DNA from: Sycon ciliatum
Lineage: Eukaryota; Porifera; Calcarea; Leucosolenida; Sycettidae
NCBI RefSeq assembly: GCF_964019385.1
Contig: NC_088645.1
Span: 13,487,638 to 13,551,637, forward strand
DNA length: 64,000 bases
Direction: 5' to 3'
The notes under the pieces are model-generated. The model was not told where the DNA came from. It made no database searches and saw nothing but the letters and a program-made list of their open reading frames with translations. Position numbers and translations under genes: made by a program. Each line of letters begins with the position of its first letter. Position 1 is the stretch's first letter. Below are positions 28,618 through 38,590 of this stretch, piece by piece.

Positions 28618-28990
28618 GTGGGATCTCGGCCTCGCACACAAATCCACACAAAATGTTACTGCACTGAATGCATTCCCCCGATACACTTCGCATATATACT
28701 CATTCTCTTGATGGTACCGTACTCTTGATGGTACGGGACAGGTACGGGATAACGCCAGGCATGCATATGCATGTCGATGGCACAAACAAACAAAAATATT
28801 GTGGCCAGCTGTCTTTGCTGGTACGGTACACTGGTACGGTACAGTACAGGATAGATACGGGATAGCGCCAGGCGTTACACAAACAAACAAACACACAAAC
28901 AAACAAACACCAAATTAAAGCTGTGTGGACCCTGGCTAGCGCCAGACGTTACTGAAGTAACGTCTTCTGCATAGCTACGGGAATAAATGT
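28618..28990. repeat. Dispersed repeat related to 39060-39690
   Basis: GATAGCGCCAGGCGTTACAC through GCTAGCGCCAGACGTTAC and CGTCTTCTGCATAGCTACGG is the inverted match of 39063-39180. ATACACTTCGCATA and TGGCCAGCTGT parts match 39290-39560. CGTCTTCTGCATAGCTA also occurs at 27869-27886. Non-coding, CAAA-rich in the centre. Confidence 0.65.
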
Positions 28991-29127
28991 CTCTGGAGAC
29001 TGGTCTTGGCGGAGAGTACGGGCATTTGTGACTGCAGGAATTTATGACATGGCCTGTGACTGGTAACAGCACGTCCAAGATATTTTCATCATAATCCTTT
29101 ATTCACCACAAGAGGTAGCGAACTTAC

Positions 29128-29292
29128 GGGTGCACATGGGCATTTCAGGCAATGTCCAGCCAGTTGTCGGATCACAGTAGGCCAGTTTGTTGGGAAGAGT
29201 TACCGTACCAGCGGTGCACACTGCTGTTGTGTAATGTCCACTGTATGCGGCTTGAAAATATGCACTCTCGAGTCTGATTTTCAGGCATTGAA
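29128..29292 (-). CDS. CCP module exon 3
   Basis: 165 bp, phase 1-1, acceptor CACCTCTGCAG, donor GTAAGTTC. Encodes QCLKIRLESAYFQAAYSGHY, VCTAGTVTLPNKLAYCDPTT and GWTLPEMPMCT: four cysteines and the conserved GW. More diverged than exons 1 and 2. Confidence 0.75.
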
Positions 29293-30790
29293 CTGCAGAG
29301 GTGAAGAAAAACAACAGCAGGTCTTGCCTAGGGCTCTCTAATGGCCACAGCTCATTCGATCATAGTTTGCAAACTAATCATCTCCTCCGATGCAAGCGTA
29401 CCTTTACTTTTACGCTACTGGCGTACACTGGTTAGAACGCTTCCCCAAATTTCCCACATCCAACAAAGCAGTGTAAAGTAAAAAGTCAGAATGACGCGTG
29501 ATGTTCATTTTTCAGTGAGAACCGGTGAAAAGGCAATCATGCCTGTGAAGTAAAATAGAAGTCAACAACAACATGGATCAAGAATTTTCTTTTTCCATTG
29601 TAACGTACAAACGAACTACCTTTTAACGTAGTTCGTTCGTACGTAAAAATCGTTTTGAGGGACATTGCCTTGGATGTACAGCGCTAAAATATCACCAACA
29701 GGTACCATTGACATATTCTTCATTCCTGTTTGCCTTAAACGAAGACTAGCCAAACTTGCTTGGTGTTGTCAACGGGGTCAAATTCCCCCGATATAATACG
29801 TTACGGCCATGTTTCTGTAGCTGTGCTGGAACTGCTCTATTTCGCAGCCACTATTTACCATTAGCCATGTCGCCCCCCCCCCTCCTCCACCCTACACAGT
29901 GGGTCCATTGTTATTAGGCATCTGCCTGTTTCTCCACTATAAAATTTATAAAATACTACTGCCATGGAGATAGAGGAACGTACATTACCGACATAATAGT
30001 GTAACAAGAAGGAGCCACTAGTGTGTGGAATCCGCGGTAGCAACATCGGCAGGGTACAGTATCGGAAAGACAGATGTTCTGGGATCGAATCCTGCTCGTG
30101 GAACAAGGGAACTAATAATTGCATGTGGTTAAGTGGAATCATGCGACACATGTGAAACCAATCTACACATACATGCATGGACATTGGTTAAATAAAAAAC
30201 CTTGGTAGGAGTGTACAGTATACTAATGTTACCCTGTACGATCAATAGGTGTGTAACAATCAATAAGGGGTATAACACCCGCCTACTTACACACTGTGCT
30301 GGTACCATCGGGACCTGGGAACAAAGGAAGGACAGAAGGACAGAGCAGAGTACCAGTTACGCAGTGGAGGTGGATACAAGATTTTCACTGAACAATTAAA
30401 ATTATATCAACACGGGATTATGCCACTAAGAGTCCGTAATGAATACGGGTACCGGTAGTATTGAACTGTTCCTTTGGTCCAATGCAGTACGCCCTGTAGT
30501 CTCGCGCCCAAACGGATAATTTCTACCACTGGTATATCCAATTTCTAATAGAAAACTGGGATTTCCGTTCAAGGTCGGAGTGCGTATTGTTAAGAAAAGA
30601 TAGCTTCATAACATCTAAGTCATTTAGAAACCAGCAATATTTGACCATATCATGTTAGGACAAGCAGTCCTCAGTTAAAGAAAGAGTATGATATAGCAAG
30701 AAAACGGACAGACGGAAAGAGAGACAGAGACGCAGAAAGGACCTCGAGGCACAGATAGAAGCAGATAGAGGAAATGAGACGAACGGAACA
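29293..30790. other. CCP intron, no gene seen
   Basis: AT-rich. Contains a poly(C) run at 29873-29882 and a T-arm-like GGGATCGAATCCTG at 30081 that may be a SINE relic. No exon recognised. Confidence 0.45.
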
Positions 30791-30812
30791 GAAAATAGAA
30801 GGAGGCGTTAAT

Positions 30813-30870
<58 letters not shown>

Positions 30871-30917
30871 GCGAGAGAGCGAGAGAGCGAGAGAGCGAGA
30901 GAGCGAGAGAGCGAGAG

Positions 30918-31001
<84 letters not shown>

Positions 31002-31085
31002 CGAGAGAGAGAGATAGAGAGAGAGAGATAAATAGAGAGATAGAGATAATTAGAGAGAGAGAGAGAGAGATGGAGAGGGAGAGAG
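30813..31085. repeat. (GA)n microsatellite, about 270 bp
   Basis: Long GA/AG tract with GC and TA interruptions, inside the CCP intron next to the microexon at 31190. Open frames here (Arg-Glu repeats) are artefacts. Confidence 0.95.
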
Positions 31086-31189
31086 AGACAGACAGAAAAA
31101 CAAACAGACAGACAGAGACAAAAAGAGACAGACAGACAGACAGGATGACGAGAAACAGAAGAAACCTATCTTGGTATTATTAAACTTAC

Positions 31190-31219
31190 CAACATGACGT
31201 GTCACTGCGCTGTTAATAC
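31190..31219 (-). CDS. CCP gene linker microexon (30 bp)
   Basis: Acceptor CATCTGCAG, donor GTAAGTTT; 30 bp encode INSAVTRHV in phase 1-1. Confidence 0.55.
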
Positions 31220-31495
31220 CTGCAGATGAAGAAAAATATCCAGGATCCATTAATAAACCCTCATTCCGCGGTCTGGGGTCCGTTTTCATTCCGCGGTCTG
31301 GGGTCCAAACGGACCCCAGGGGTATGATTTTTGAAATATTTTTACTTTGCTGCATCCAGAGAGTTCTTTATGATTCCTGCTCTATATTCCTGTTCTATAA
31401 TTTACTTTATGTTAAACGCCAAAAGTAACTGCATCTCTCCTACTTCGTTCATGTACATACCCATGACTGGTTAGTTGTTTTCTGTACCTGATCTT

Positions 31496-31615
31496 GTGCC
31501 AGTGGTTGTGAGGTTTATCCACTCACCCCCACCGTTAGGCGCTGCATCTGCCGCTAGGGTTTACCGGGTGTTAGCAGCCGTCGTGAGTTCCCTTTGGGAA
31601 CGGACACGATAAGCA
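31496..31615 (+). repeat. Dispersed repeat shared with 60743-60810 and 61445-61585
   Basis: GTTAGGCGCTGCATCTGCCG, then GGGTTTACCGGGTGTTAGC and GTCGTGAGTTCCC lead into a GGGAAC hairpin. Reverse-complement copies occur at 61445-61585 and, in part, at 60743-60810. Probably a retroposon 3' end. Confidence 0.7.
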
Positions 31616-31663
31616 GGGAGTGTTTTCCAGCGATCTGCACCTAAGAAGCGTAATGCGTATAAG

Positions 31664-31702
31664 CAAGAGTACATAAACCCTTTTTTGGTTTATGTACTCT
31701 TG
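31664..31702. repeat. Ultrashort palindrome (39 bp)
   Basis: CAAGAGTACATAAACC, a 7-bp CTTTTTT loop, then the exact complement GGTTTATGTACTCTTG. The same arm sequence builds other palindromes in the window. Confidence 0.85.
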
Positions 31703-31907
31703 GTACAGGCCATAGCCGAATTCAGAGAAGATAGAAGAACACTTCTCGAACTTTCCCGGGAGTCTTGATCTTTTCGGTGAGTATTTGAGAACGTACCCTA
31801 AATCCTAATGACAGCAGCAAAAGTTCGCAACAAACAAGTTCACAACAACAGAGAGAGGTAGTTTCTGGATGTCCTCATGCCAGTAGGCTAATGGTGAAAG
31901 TACTTAC

Positions 31908-32069
31908 TCTGGCACGCTTGTCCCTGTGGGATGGTCCAGCCATTATCGGTGCAAGTTGCCTTGTCGTACGTGACAATACTGTATCCACTATCACACATAA
32001 CCTCTGCAGACGATCCTGAGCGTGTAGCCGGAAAATGGCCATTCTGGACTTCGTACAAAGCGCACGTGG
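31908..32069 (-). CDS. CCP module exon 2
   Basis: 162 bp, phase 1-1, acceptor GCTTTTCTAG, donor GTAAGTAC. Encodes TCALYEVQNGHFPATRSGS, then VMCDSGYSIVTYDKATCTDN and GWTIPQGQACQ: complete CCP pattern C-NG-C-GY-C-W-C. It resembles CCP exon 1 (both have a GFFPAT/GHFPAT and IPQG motif), suggesting tandem exon duplication. Confidence 0.85.
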
Positions 32070-32530
32070 CTAGAAAAGCAAAAACAATGTATATAAACGT
32101 ACTTGGTCCCAAAAGAACAAGAAATGGATATGAAGACCTAATTCCTTTGTGTGCAAATTTGATTTCTTTCGCTAGCAGGATAACACCAACACCAATTATA
32201 GCAACACAGCTCAATTGCCCTTGGCACATACTAGGCATGGGCGGATAATGCTAGCATAGACAGGTTGCCAAAGTCGCCTCCGGAGATCCGTACCCGAGAT
32301 GGCCCTGGAGACCGCGGAGCTCGGAATCGATTTTTCGGGGCAAAGAGACACATGGATTGATGTGTTTGTGTGTTTTGTTTTGCTTGTGACATGACTTGCG
32401 TTTCCTTCCTTTTAGTGTATTGGTAGTTGTTTGTTGCTGCCGACTTCTAGTAGTAGTGTAGGAATAGAGTAGGACTTGTAGTAGTAGCAACGATAGTGTG
32501 GATAGTCGCATGGATCATGCTGTGACAATA

Positions 32531-32974
32531 TCATTGTCTGAAGCGGATGATGATGCTGTAGTCAGTGCATTTTGTTGGGCAAGCCAGACGAAGGATAAAA
32601 AAACACAAGGTGTTCCTGGCCATCAACTGCAATAACTTCGACCTGCTGCTTGGTTTCTTGGCATTGGCATTGGCTTTTTTGGGCTTAGACTTCGGACATT
32701 TTCTCAACGGTCTCTTTTCTGGAGCTTTCCTACACAAAGGATACGACTTGTGAGAGAAATATACCGAATATGGTTGGTCCTTGGATTTCTCCTCGTTGTG
32801 GAAATGCTTGTAGCACAAGCAAGTGTCCTTGGATGGCACCAGATCTTTTCTATTGATTCTTGTGAGCCAAATGGTTCGCACTGTCGGCTTACGAGGGATA
32901 AGAAATTTGATCTTCTTTCCTTTCACTCTCCTTGTCGAGCAACGCACGGCACAACAGTGATCATTCTGACCCAT
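32531..32974 (-). CDS. THAP-domain protein (transposon-encoded)
   Basis: 147 codons starting MGQNDHCCAVRCSTR. The N-terminal 90 residues follow the C2CH THAP pattern: C-x4-C near residues 8-12, F..P (FLIPRKP), W (TIWLTR), then C-x-C-x-x-HF (TCLCYKHF). A Lys-rich linker (KPKKANANAKKPSSRSK) follows. THAP domains are sequence-specific DNA-binding zinc fingers used by P-element transposases and host regulators. No catalytic transposase domain is present. The AVPTY-like end is replaced by SVYFSHKSY. The frame is intact. Confidence 0.7.
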   Translation of the reverse strand: MGQNDHCCAVRCSTRRVKGKKIKFLIPRKPTVRTIWLTRINRKDLVPSKDTCLCYKHFHNEEKSKDQPYSVYFSHKSYPLCRKAPEKRPLRKCPKSKPKKANANAKKPSSRSKLLQLMARNTLCFFILRLACPTKCTDYSIIIRFRQ

Positions 32975-33040
32975 CCCCAGTTGCTACAAATAACTGTACC
33001 AAAGGGAATGAAACACACATCTAAAGGTAAAAAGGAAAAA

Positions 33041-33045
33041 CAACC
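33041..33045. repeat. Gypsy 1 target-site duplication, left
   Basis: CAACC, identical to 37950-37954 on the other side. Confidence 0.9.
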
Positions 33046-33195
33046 TGATGTGTATCTATATTCATTACGTCATAGTTGTACTGCATGCACGCACACACAC
33101 AGATTAGTTGAGTGTGCTTCTTTTTCCTGTTGTTCTTTCTCATGACATGTTTTGTTTCTGTTCCCAAGTCTTCACGAATAAATAGTAACGTATCA
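33046..33195 (+). repeat. Gypsy 1 5' LTR
   Basis: 150 bp, begins TGATGTGTATC and ends AACGTATCA. Includes a CACACACACA stretch and AATAAATAG near the end. No difference seen from the 3' LTR. Confidence 0.95.
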
Positions 33196-33374
33196 TGGCG
33201 CAGTGAACTTGTTCTTTCCTGTGTCCGTGCCTTGTGTCCGCACCTTGTAGTGTTTGCACGGGCCCAGTTGTTTTTTTCCGTATGAAGTAGTAGTTTCCGC
33301 GATCGAAACTCTGTCTCAGTTGAATTATTTTAGTAGTGTATTTGTTCGTACTCGTGGACGAGTGACTAATCGTA

Positions 33375-36300
33375 ATGGAACAATCACAGGACGATACCGG
33401 ATTTGACCTGTCCTCCGCGACCGAGCGACAGCAGGAATCTCAAATGGGTGTCCTGATGAAATTTATGGAGCAGCAGATGCGTGCAGCTGAGGCTCGTGAT
33501 AAGGCGATGCAAGATCTGTTCAAGAATGTTCAGAGCAGGTCGCTATCACCATCGCAGCCTCAGTTCACTCCGCAGCCCTCAGCACCAGCTCTGTCCACCT
33601 CGCAGACCTCAGCACCACGGCCAGTGAACAGTGTGTCCTGCCCACACTTATTGTCGTCTGCGACGCTGGCTGATTTTCACTCCTTCGTTGAAAGCTGGAG
33701 AGATTTTAGTGTTTGCCAGCATTTGGCCAGCCAGGCTCGTGAGGCCAGAGTGGCAACACTCCGTCAGTGTTTCGATGAGGAGCTGCGACGTTTTATCCGA
33801 GAGGATATTATTTGCATACCAGCTTCAGCTGACGTTGACCTGATGCTGGAGCGCATTCAGGTGTATATCAGACGGCAACGTAACCCACTGTTGGACCGCA
33901 TAGAGTTTTACCAGCGTGTCCAGCAAGCTGGAGAATCATTTGATGCGTTTTACACAGCCCTGTGTGAACTACAAAGTGCATGCGACTTCTTGTCACACAG
34001 CCTATGTGGAACGTGTGATGCTCGCTGCTGTGCGCAGTGCAAAGGCCTCGGCCGTACCCTCAAGGAGGAATCTCTGCGCGACCGCGTCGTCATTGGTGTG
34101 CGGAACGATGAGACGCGACACAAGTTGCTCGCAACTCATGGTCTCACGCTTGACCAGGCTGTCACCCTCTGTCGGACGGAGGAAGCAGCATACCACACCA
34201 AGGCACACATGCCCAGTCCTGGCCTCCAGGCAAGTGCTGCCAAGCAGTCGGCGTACAAGCAGCAGAAACGTCACAAGCCAGCTGACTCTAAGTCAAGTGC
34301 GACCAAGTCCACTTGTCCAAATTGTGGTCGTTCTGACCACACGAAATCTGTATGTCCTGCCAAGGGCAAGAAGTGCAACTCCTGTCATGGCATTGGGCAT
34401 TTTCAGCGAATGTGCAAGAGCCAGAAACAGCCGAAGACTAGCTCTGCTGCCAAGCTTGGACAGCTGAAGCTACAGCGTGCGTCTCGCGTGGACCGTCGCA
34501 CAGTACCTGTTTCGACCATGCTGCAAACAGAGGATCAGCCATCCCAACTGTCCTGGACACCAGACACAGGCAGCGACGTTGATGCCATTGGTGAGGAGCA
34601 CCTCACGCAGATCGGTGGGTTCGTCGAGAACTTAGATGACGACCACGACTGTGTGCAGGCTGTGACCGGTGAGCCGCTACGCAACCTGGGCAAGATACGT
34701 GCGACTCTACGAGTCGGTGAGACGCAGCATGAAACCGTCATCCATGTGTACAAGGGTCTACACGATGCCCTGCTCTCTCATACCTCATTGCGTGCGCTGA
34801 AGTTTCTCCCACCTGATTGGCCAGTCCAATTCACCGCTGAACACGAGGGTGCATCTTCACCCAAGATCTGTGCAGCTGTTTCGTCATGCGCTCATCCTAG
34901 TGATGCTGAGTTAGCGCGAACACGTGAGCAGCTCCTGCAAGAGTTCGCTGACGTTTTCTCGGATTCCGGTCTGAAGCCAATGGAAGGTCCGCCAATGGAA
35001 ATTGAGCTACAGCATGATTCTAAGCCTTCCTGTGTGCACACTGCTCGACCAATACCGTATGCATTCCGTGACCAGATCAAGACTCAGCTCGACGGCATGG
35101 TCAGCGACGGGATTATTGAACCAGTGACGGAGCCCAGTGAATGGTGCCATCCGATTGTCATAGTAGACAAGAAGGGCAGCACTGAGAAGCGCCTCACAGT
35201 TGACTTCAAGCGGCTGAACGACCAAGTCCGTCGTCCCGCGCATCCCGTACATACGGCACGTGACGTTGTCTCTGGAGTTGGCTCTGCTAAGTTCTTTACG
35301 AAGCTCGATGCAAGGCACGGCTACTGGCAGATTCCTCTCAGTGACACTGCTCAGGAATTCACCACGTTTATCACCCCGTACGGCAGATATCGTTATCTAC
35401 GGAACCCGCAGGGTCTAATATCTGCTGGGGATGAGTTCAACCGGCGCACTGATGCTGCGTTCTCTGCCATCCCGCGTCTCGGCAAGGTAGTCGATGATTG
35501 CCTAGCGTACGACGACGACTTTCTGTCGCATGTCAGCCACGTGCGCGAGATTCTGCTCTGCGCCAGGGAGCATGGTATCACGTTCAGCCCCGCCAAGTTT
35601 GTGTTCGGTACGCAACGTATCCATTTCTGCGGCTACAACGTCACGCCTGATGGCTGGGTCGTCGACGATGATAAGACGTCCGGTATTCGCCAGTTTCCAG
35701 TACCCGCCAACAGAACCGATCTCCGTTCGTTCCTCGGTCTAGTGAACCAATGTGGCGAGTTCACTCCACATCTAGCCGAGTTGACCAATCCTCTGCGTGG
35801 CCTGCTCAAGACCTCCCGTGAGTTCATGTGGGACGCTAGCCACACTGCAGCGTTTGAACGGACGCAGGAAGCTCTCTTGTCTCCTCCGGTTCTCGCTTTC
35901 TATCAAGTTGGTCAAGACCTCCGGCTTGAAACCGATGCATCCGCTCTAAGAGGTCTCGGATTCGTGCTTTGGCAAAAGCAGAATGATCAGTGGCGTATTA
36001 TTCAGTGTGGATCCCGCTACCTGTCTGATGCTGAAACACGTTATGCTGTCATCGAGTTGGAAATGCTCGCTGTAGTATGGGCCGTGCGCAAATGCCGCAT
36101 CTACCTGTCTGGTGCGCCATTTGAAGTCGTCACCGACCACAAGCCCCTGATTCCGATCATCAACTCATATTCGTTGGATCAGATCGAGAACCCGCGTCTT
36201 CTACGATTACGCCTCAAGCTCCAAGCCTATCAGCTGCAGGCATCTTGGCGAAAAGGTTCTGAAAATGCCTTCGCCGATGCGCTGTCCCGGAATCCTGTTG

Positions 36301-37682
36301 GCATTCCTTCCACCACTGATGAGCTTGGTGAAGCCCCGTCGCTTCATTGCCGCAGCATTCAGATCTGCATGGTGCACTCGGACACTGAGCCGAATGCGAA
36401 TCTCAAGGTTGCAGAGCTGCGGGAAGCTGCAGCTGCAGATGCCACGTACCAGTCATTGATTGAGTGTATCTTGACTGGATTCCCTGATCGCCAGCAGAAG
36501 TTGCCTGCTCCGTTACGTGCGTACTGGAATGGACGTGAGCATCTCTCCGTCGACCATGGCATTGTGTTGAAGGGCAACCGCATTGTTGTTCCTGAATCAT
36601 TGCGTGCTCAGGTATTGCACAACCTCCACGCTTCACACCAAGGCCTAGTGCGTACTAAGTCTCGTGCGCGTCAGCTTGTATACTGGTCCGGTATCACCAA
36701 GGACATTGATACACTCGTTCGTTCTTGTCCTGCTTGCCGCGAACACCAGTCGTCCCAGCCAGCTGAGCCCCTGCTGAACGACCGAACCCCAACACTCCCG
36801 TTTGAATGTGCATCTGCCGATTTGTTCACTTGTCAAGGTCACGACTTTCTTGTGTATGCAGATCGTTTGACCGGTTGGCCCTGTGTCGCGCGTACTGGCC
36901 GCACCACCTCATCGCATGACGTGATACTCGCATTCCGTCGCTGGTTCTCTGATGTTGGTGTTCCTGCTGTGCTGTGTACAGATGGTGGTCCCCAGTTCTC
37001 CTCGCATAAGTTTGCTGAGTTTTGTAAGCGCTGGCAGGTAAACCATGTCATGTCCTCTCCCCACTACCCGCAGAGTAATGGGCACGCCGAAGCTGCTGTC
37101 AAAGCCATGAAGCGTCTTATCACCAAGACAACCGTGAATGGCAATCTTGACACAGATGACTTCCGCCGAGGGCTACTGGAATGGCGAAACACACCTGGCT
37201 CCTCTGGTCAGAGCCCCGCTGAGCTCCTATATGGCCGCTCTCTCCAGTCATTCGTCATTGCACATTGGAAGGAGTTTGATTCATCCTGGCTCTCCAAAGC
37301 GACGACACGTGATGAGACTGCCATGCCATCCGACGATGCCGTCACAGACAAGTCGTCAACTCGTCGCTCGTTGCCGCAGCTCCGCCTCGGCACCCACGTG
37401 GATGTTCAGCATCCGCGCACCAAGCAGTGGTCTATTCGTGGGATCATTGTTGCTGTCGGTAATCATCGGGACTACCTAGTGAAGTTGCCGAGTGGTCGCA
37501 TTTATTGGCGGAACCGCAGATTCCTGCGTCCGTATCGCCCACTTGTGCCTGCACCGCTTGTTGTCCAACCGGCTGCTGCTGACGCCTCTTCCCCGCCGCC
37601 GCCGTCCCGCCGCAGCGCACGTCAGCGCAAGCCACCCCAGCGTTTAAACATTGGTTCGCATCATGGACAGTCCTATGATTGA
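33375..37682 (+). CDS. Gypsy 1 Gag-Pol polyprotein
   Basis: 1435 codons from ATG 33375. Gag region to about residue 300, then two zinc knuckles CPNCGRSDHTKSVC and CNSCHGIGHFQRMC; aspartic protease DTGSD; RT with FFTKLDARHGYWQIPL, NPQGLISAGDEFN and VVDD where most relatives have Y-x-DD; RNase H with LETDAS, ELEMLAVVWA and TDHKPL; integrase zinc finger (H, H in HASHQGLVRTKS and C, C in CPAC) and DDE core with ADLFTC, CTDGGPQF and HYPQSNGHAEAAVKAMK. No chromodomain. Gag and Pol share one frame with no shift, as in several metazoan Gypsy clades. It looks coding-competent apart from the question of the VVDD site. Confidence 0.95.
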   Translation: MEQSQDDTGFDLSSATERQQESQMGVLMKFMEQQMRAAEARDKAMQDLFKNVQSRSLSPSQPQFTPQPSAPALSTSQTSAPRPVNSVSCPHLLSSATLADFHSFVESWRDFSVCQHLASQAREARVATLRQCFDEELRRFIREDIICIPASADVDLMLERIQVYIRRQRNPLLDRIEFYQRVQQAGESFDAFYTALCELQSACDFLSHSLCGTCDARCCAQCKGLGRTLKEESLRDRVVIGVRNDETRHKLLATHGLTLDQAVTLCRTEEAAYHTKAHMPSPGLQASAAKQSAYKQQKRHKPADSKSSATKSTCPNCGRSDHTKSVCPAKGKKCNSCHGIGHFQRMCKSQKQPKTSSAAKLGQLKLQRASRVDRRTVPVSTMLQTEDQPSQLSWTPDTGSDVDAIGEEHLTQIGGFVENLDDDHDCVQAVTGEPLRNLGKIRATLRVGETQHETVIHVYKGLHDALLSHTSLRALKFLPPDWPVQFTAEHEGASSPKICAAVSSCAHPSDAELARTREQLLQEFADVFSDSGLKPMEGPPMEIELQHDSKPSCVHTARPIPYAFRDQIKTQLDGMVSDGIIEPVTEPSEWCHPIVIVDKKGSTEKRLTVDFKRLNDQVRRPAHPVHTARDVVSGVGSAKFFTKLDARHGYWQIPLSDTAQEFTTFITPYGRYRYLRNPQGLISAGDEFNRRTDAAFSAIPRLGKVVDDCLAYDDDFLSHVSHVREILLCAREHGITFSPAKFVFGTQRIHFCGYNVTPDGWVVDDDKTSGIRQFPVPANRTDLRSFLGLVNQCGEFTPHLAELTNPLRGLLKTSREFMWDASHTAAFERTQEALLSPPVLAFYQVGQDLRLETDASALRGLGFVLWQKQNDQWRIIQCGSRYLSDAETRYAVIELEMLAVVWAVRKCRIYLSGAPFEVVTDHKPLIPIINSYSLDQIENPRLLRLRLKLQAYQLQASWRKGSENAFADALSRNPVGIPSTTDELGEAPSLHCRSIQICMVHSDTEPNANLKVAELREAAAADATYQSLIECILTGFPDRQQKLPAPLRAYWNGREHLSVDHGIVLKGNRIVVPESLRAQVLHNLHASHQGLVRTKSRARQLVYWSGITKDIDTLVRSCPACREHQSSQPAEPLLNDRTPTLPFECASADLFTCQGHDFLVYADRLTGWPCVARTGRTTSSHDVILAFRRWFSDVGVPAVLCTDGGPQFSSHKFAEFCKRWQVNHVMSSPHYPQSNGHAEAAVKAMKRLITKTTVNGNLDTDDFRRGLLEWRNTPGSSGQSPAELLYGRSLQSFVIAHWKEFDSSWLSKATTRDETAMPSDDAVTDKSSTRRSLPQLRLGTHVDVQHPRTKQWSIRGIIVAVGNHRDYLVKLPSGRIYWRNRRFLRPYRPLVPAPLVVQPAAADASSPPPPSRRSARQRKPPQRLNIGSHHGQSYD

Positions 37683-37799
37683 CACTCTTGATCACTAATG
37701 TCAATTTCTGCTGTCTCTGCTTTGTTGTTTTCATTCTTCATTTTGTTTTATTTATGATAGATGTTGCTGTCACAGGTTTCGCAACATCTCGAAGGGGCG

Positions 37800-37949
37800 T
37801 GATGTGTATCTATATTCATTACGTCATAGTTGTACTGCATGCACGCACACACACAGATTAGTTGAGTGTGCTTCTTTTTCCTGTTGTTCTTTCTCATGAC
37901 ATGTTTTGTTTCTGTTCCCAAGTCTTCACGAATAAATAGTAACGTATCA
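37800..37949 (+). repeat. Gypsy 1 3' LTR
   Basis: 150 bp, read as identical to the 5' LTR; followed by the duplicated CAACC at 37950-37954. Confidence 0.95.
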
Positions 37950-38054
37950 CAACCTGTCGCTCTGCCCCGAAATATCGATTCAAACATCCGTGTTCTCCAG
38001 AGCCACCTCCGGAACTGATCCCCGGAGGCGATTTTGGTAACCCTTAGCATTATA

Positions 38055-38590
38055 GTGCGCGACTTGCAACGAGCATTATGCTAGCAGTATAACACTACAT
38101 TTCCACAAAAGTTGCATTATACTCAAATATGGAAGTTTTGGCCATTACAAAAAAATGGACTGTAACATGCCTTGTACATAGAACTGCACAACCTGCATAG
38201 GATTGTCCAAACTAAGCCATTTTCCATGCATACTATATCAGTTTTTGCTGGCATTATGGAGCAATAGCAGCATAAAATTAGCATTATGATTATGATTTTC
38301 TAGCATTTTCCATGCCGTCTACGTAGAACTACGAAACGTGCCCCATGCTGCCCAAACTAAGCCATTTTTCCATACTTACTAGCCATTGGCGGACTATGCT
38401 CGGCCAATCGTTAAATTATGCTTTTGATTATGCCACAATTATGACAACAAATATGCTGAATTATGCTGAATTATGCTCGGTTCCACTATGTGCACGCTGT
38501 ACATAGAGGATTGAGAAGCCACGCATACACACACGGCCATGCCCTAAGCATAATTTTTGTCTAAACCGAAAGATTATGCCGACCGTACAC
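38055..38590. other. CCP intron with decayed hAT-like MITE pieces
   Basis: Several fragments with AGCATTATG and GGCGGACTATGCTCGG motifs related to the MITEs further right. No gene. Confidence 0.5.

Larger units (their letters stand above)
26829..29127. other. CCP intron with repeats; no further exon certain
   Basis: Holds CA-rich sequence (26850-26930), a hammerhead-like PLE end, a tRNA-like SINE remnant, a 33-bp direct repeat and foldback MITEs. A possible tiny exon near 27370 (GTAAGT donor on the minus strand) is not convincing. Confidence 0.5.
33046..37949 (+). mobile_element. Gypsy 1: complete Ty3/Gypsy LTR retrotransposon
   Basis: 4904 bp with identical 150-bp LTRs (33046-33195, 37800-37949; TG...CA), a 5-bp target duplication CAACC, a primer-binding-site-like TGGCGCAG right after the left LTR, a purine run GAAGGGGCG before the right LTR, and one uninterrupted gag-pol frame. 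It lies antisense in the CCP gene intron and inside the THAP element. Identical LTRs imply very recent insertion. Confidence 0.95.
32251..38048 (-). mobile_element. TIR-bounded DNA element with a THAP frame, split by Gypsy 1
   Basis: 32251-32352 and 37955-38048 are reverse complements over about 95 bp with moderate divergence (for example AATCGAT..TTTCGGGGC and TCGCCTCCGG are shared). The Gypsy at 33046-37949 lies inside. Without it the element is about 0.9 kb and holds the THAP frame. GGCGGATAATGCT near 32243 resembles the hAT-like MITE ends at 38.6-40.8 kb. A non-autonomous P- or hAT-type element is the best reading. Confidence 0.6.

Noticed and set aside
30040-30110. tRNA-like GGGATCGAATCC segment
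   Set aside because: A T-arm-like stretch exists but no cloverleaf; at most a SINE relic.
35946-37734. Long minus-strand frames opposite the Gypsy pol gene
   Set aside because: Shadows of the strongly coding plus strand.
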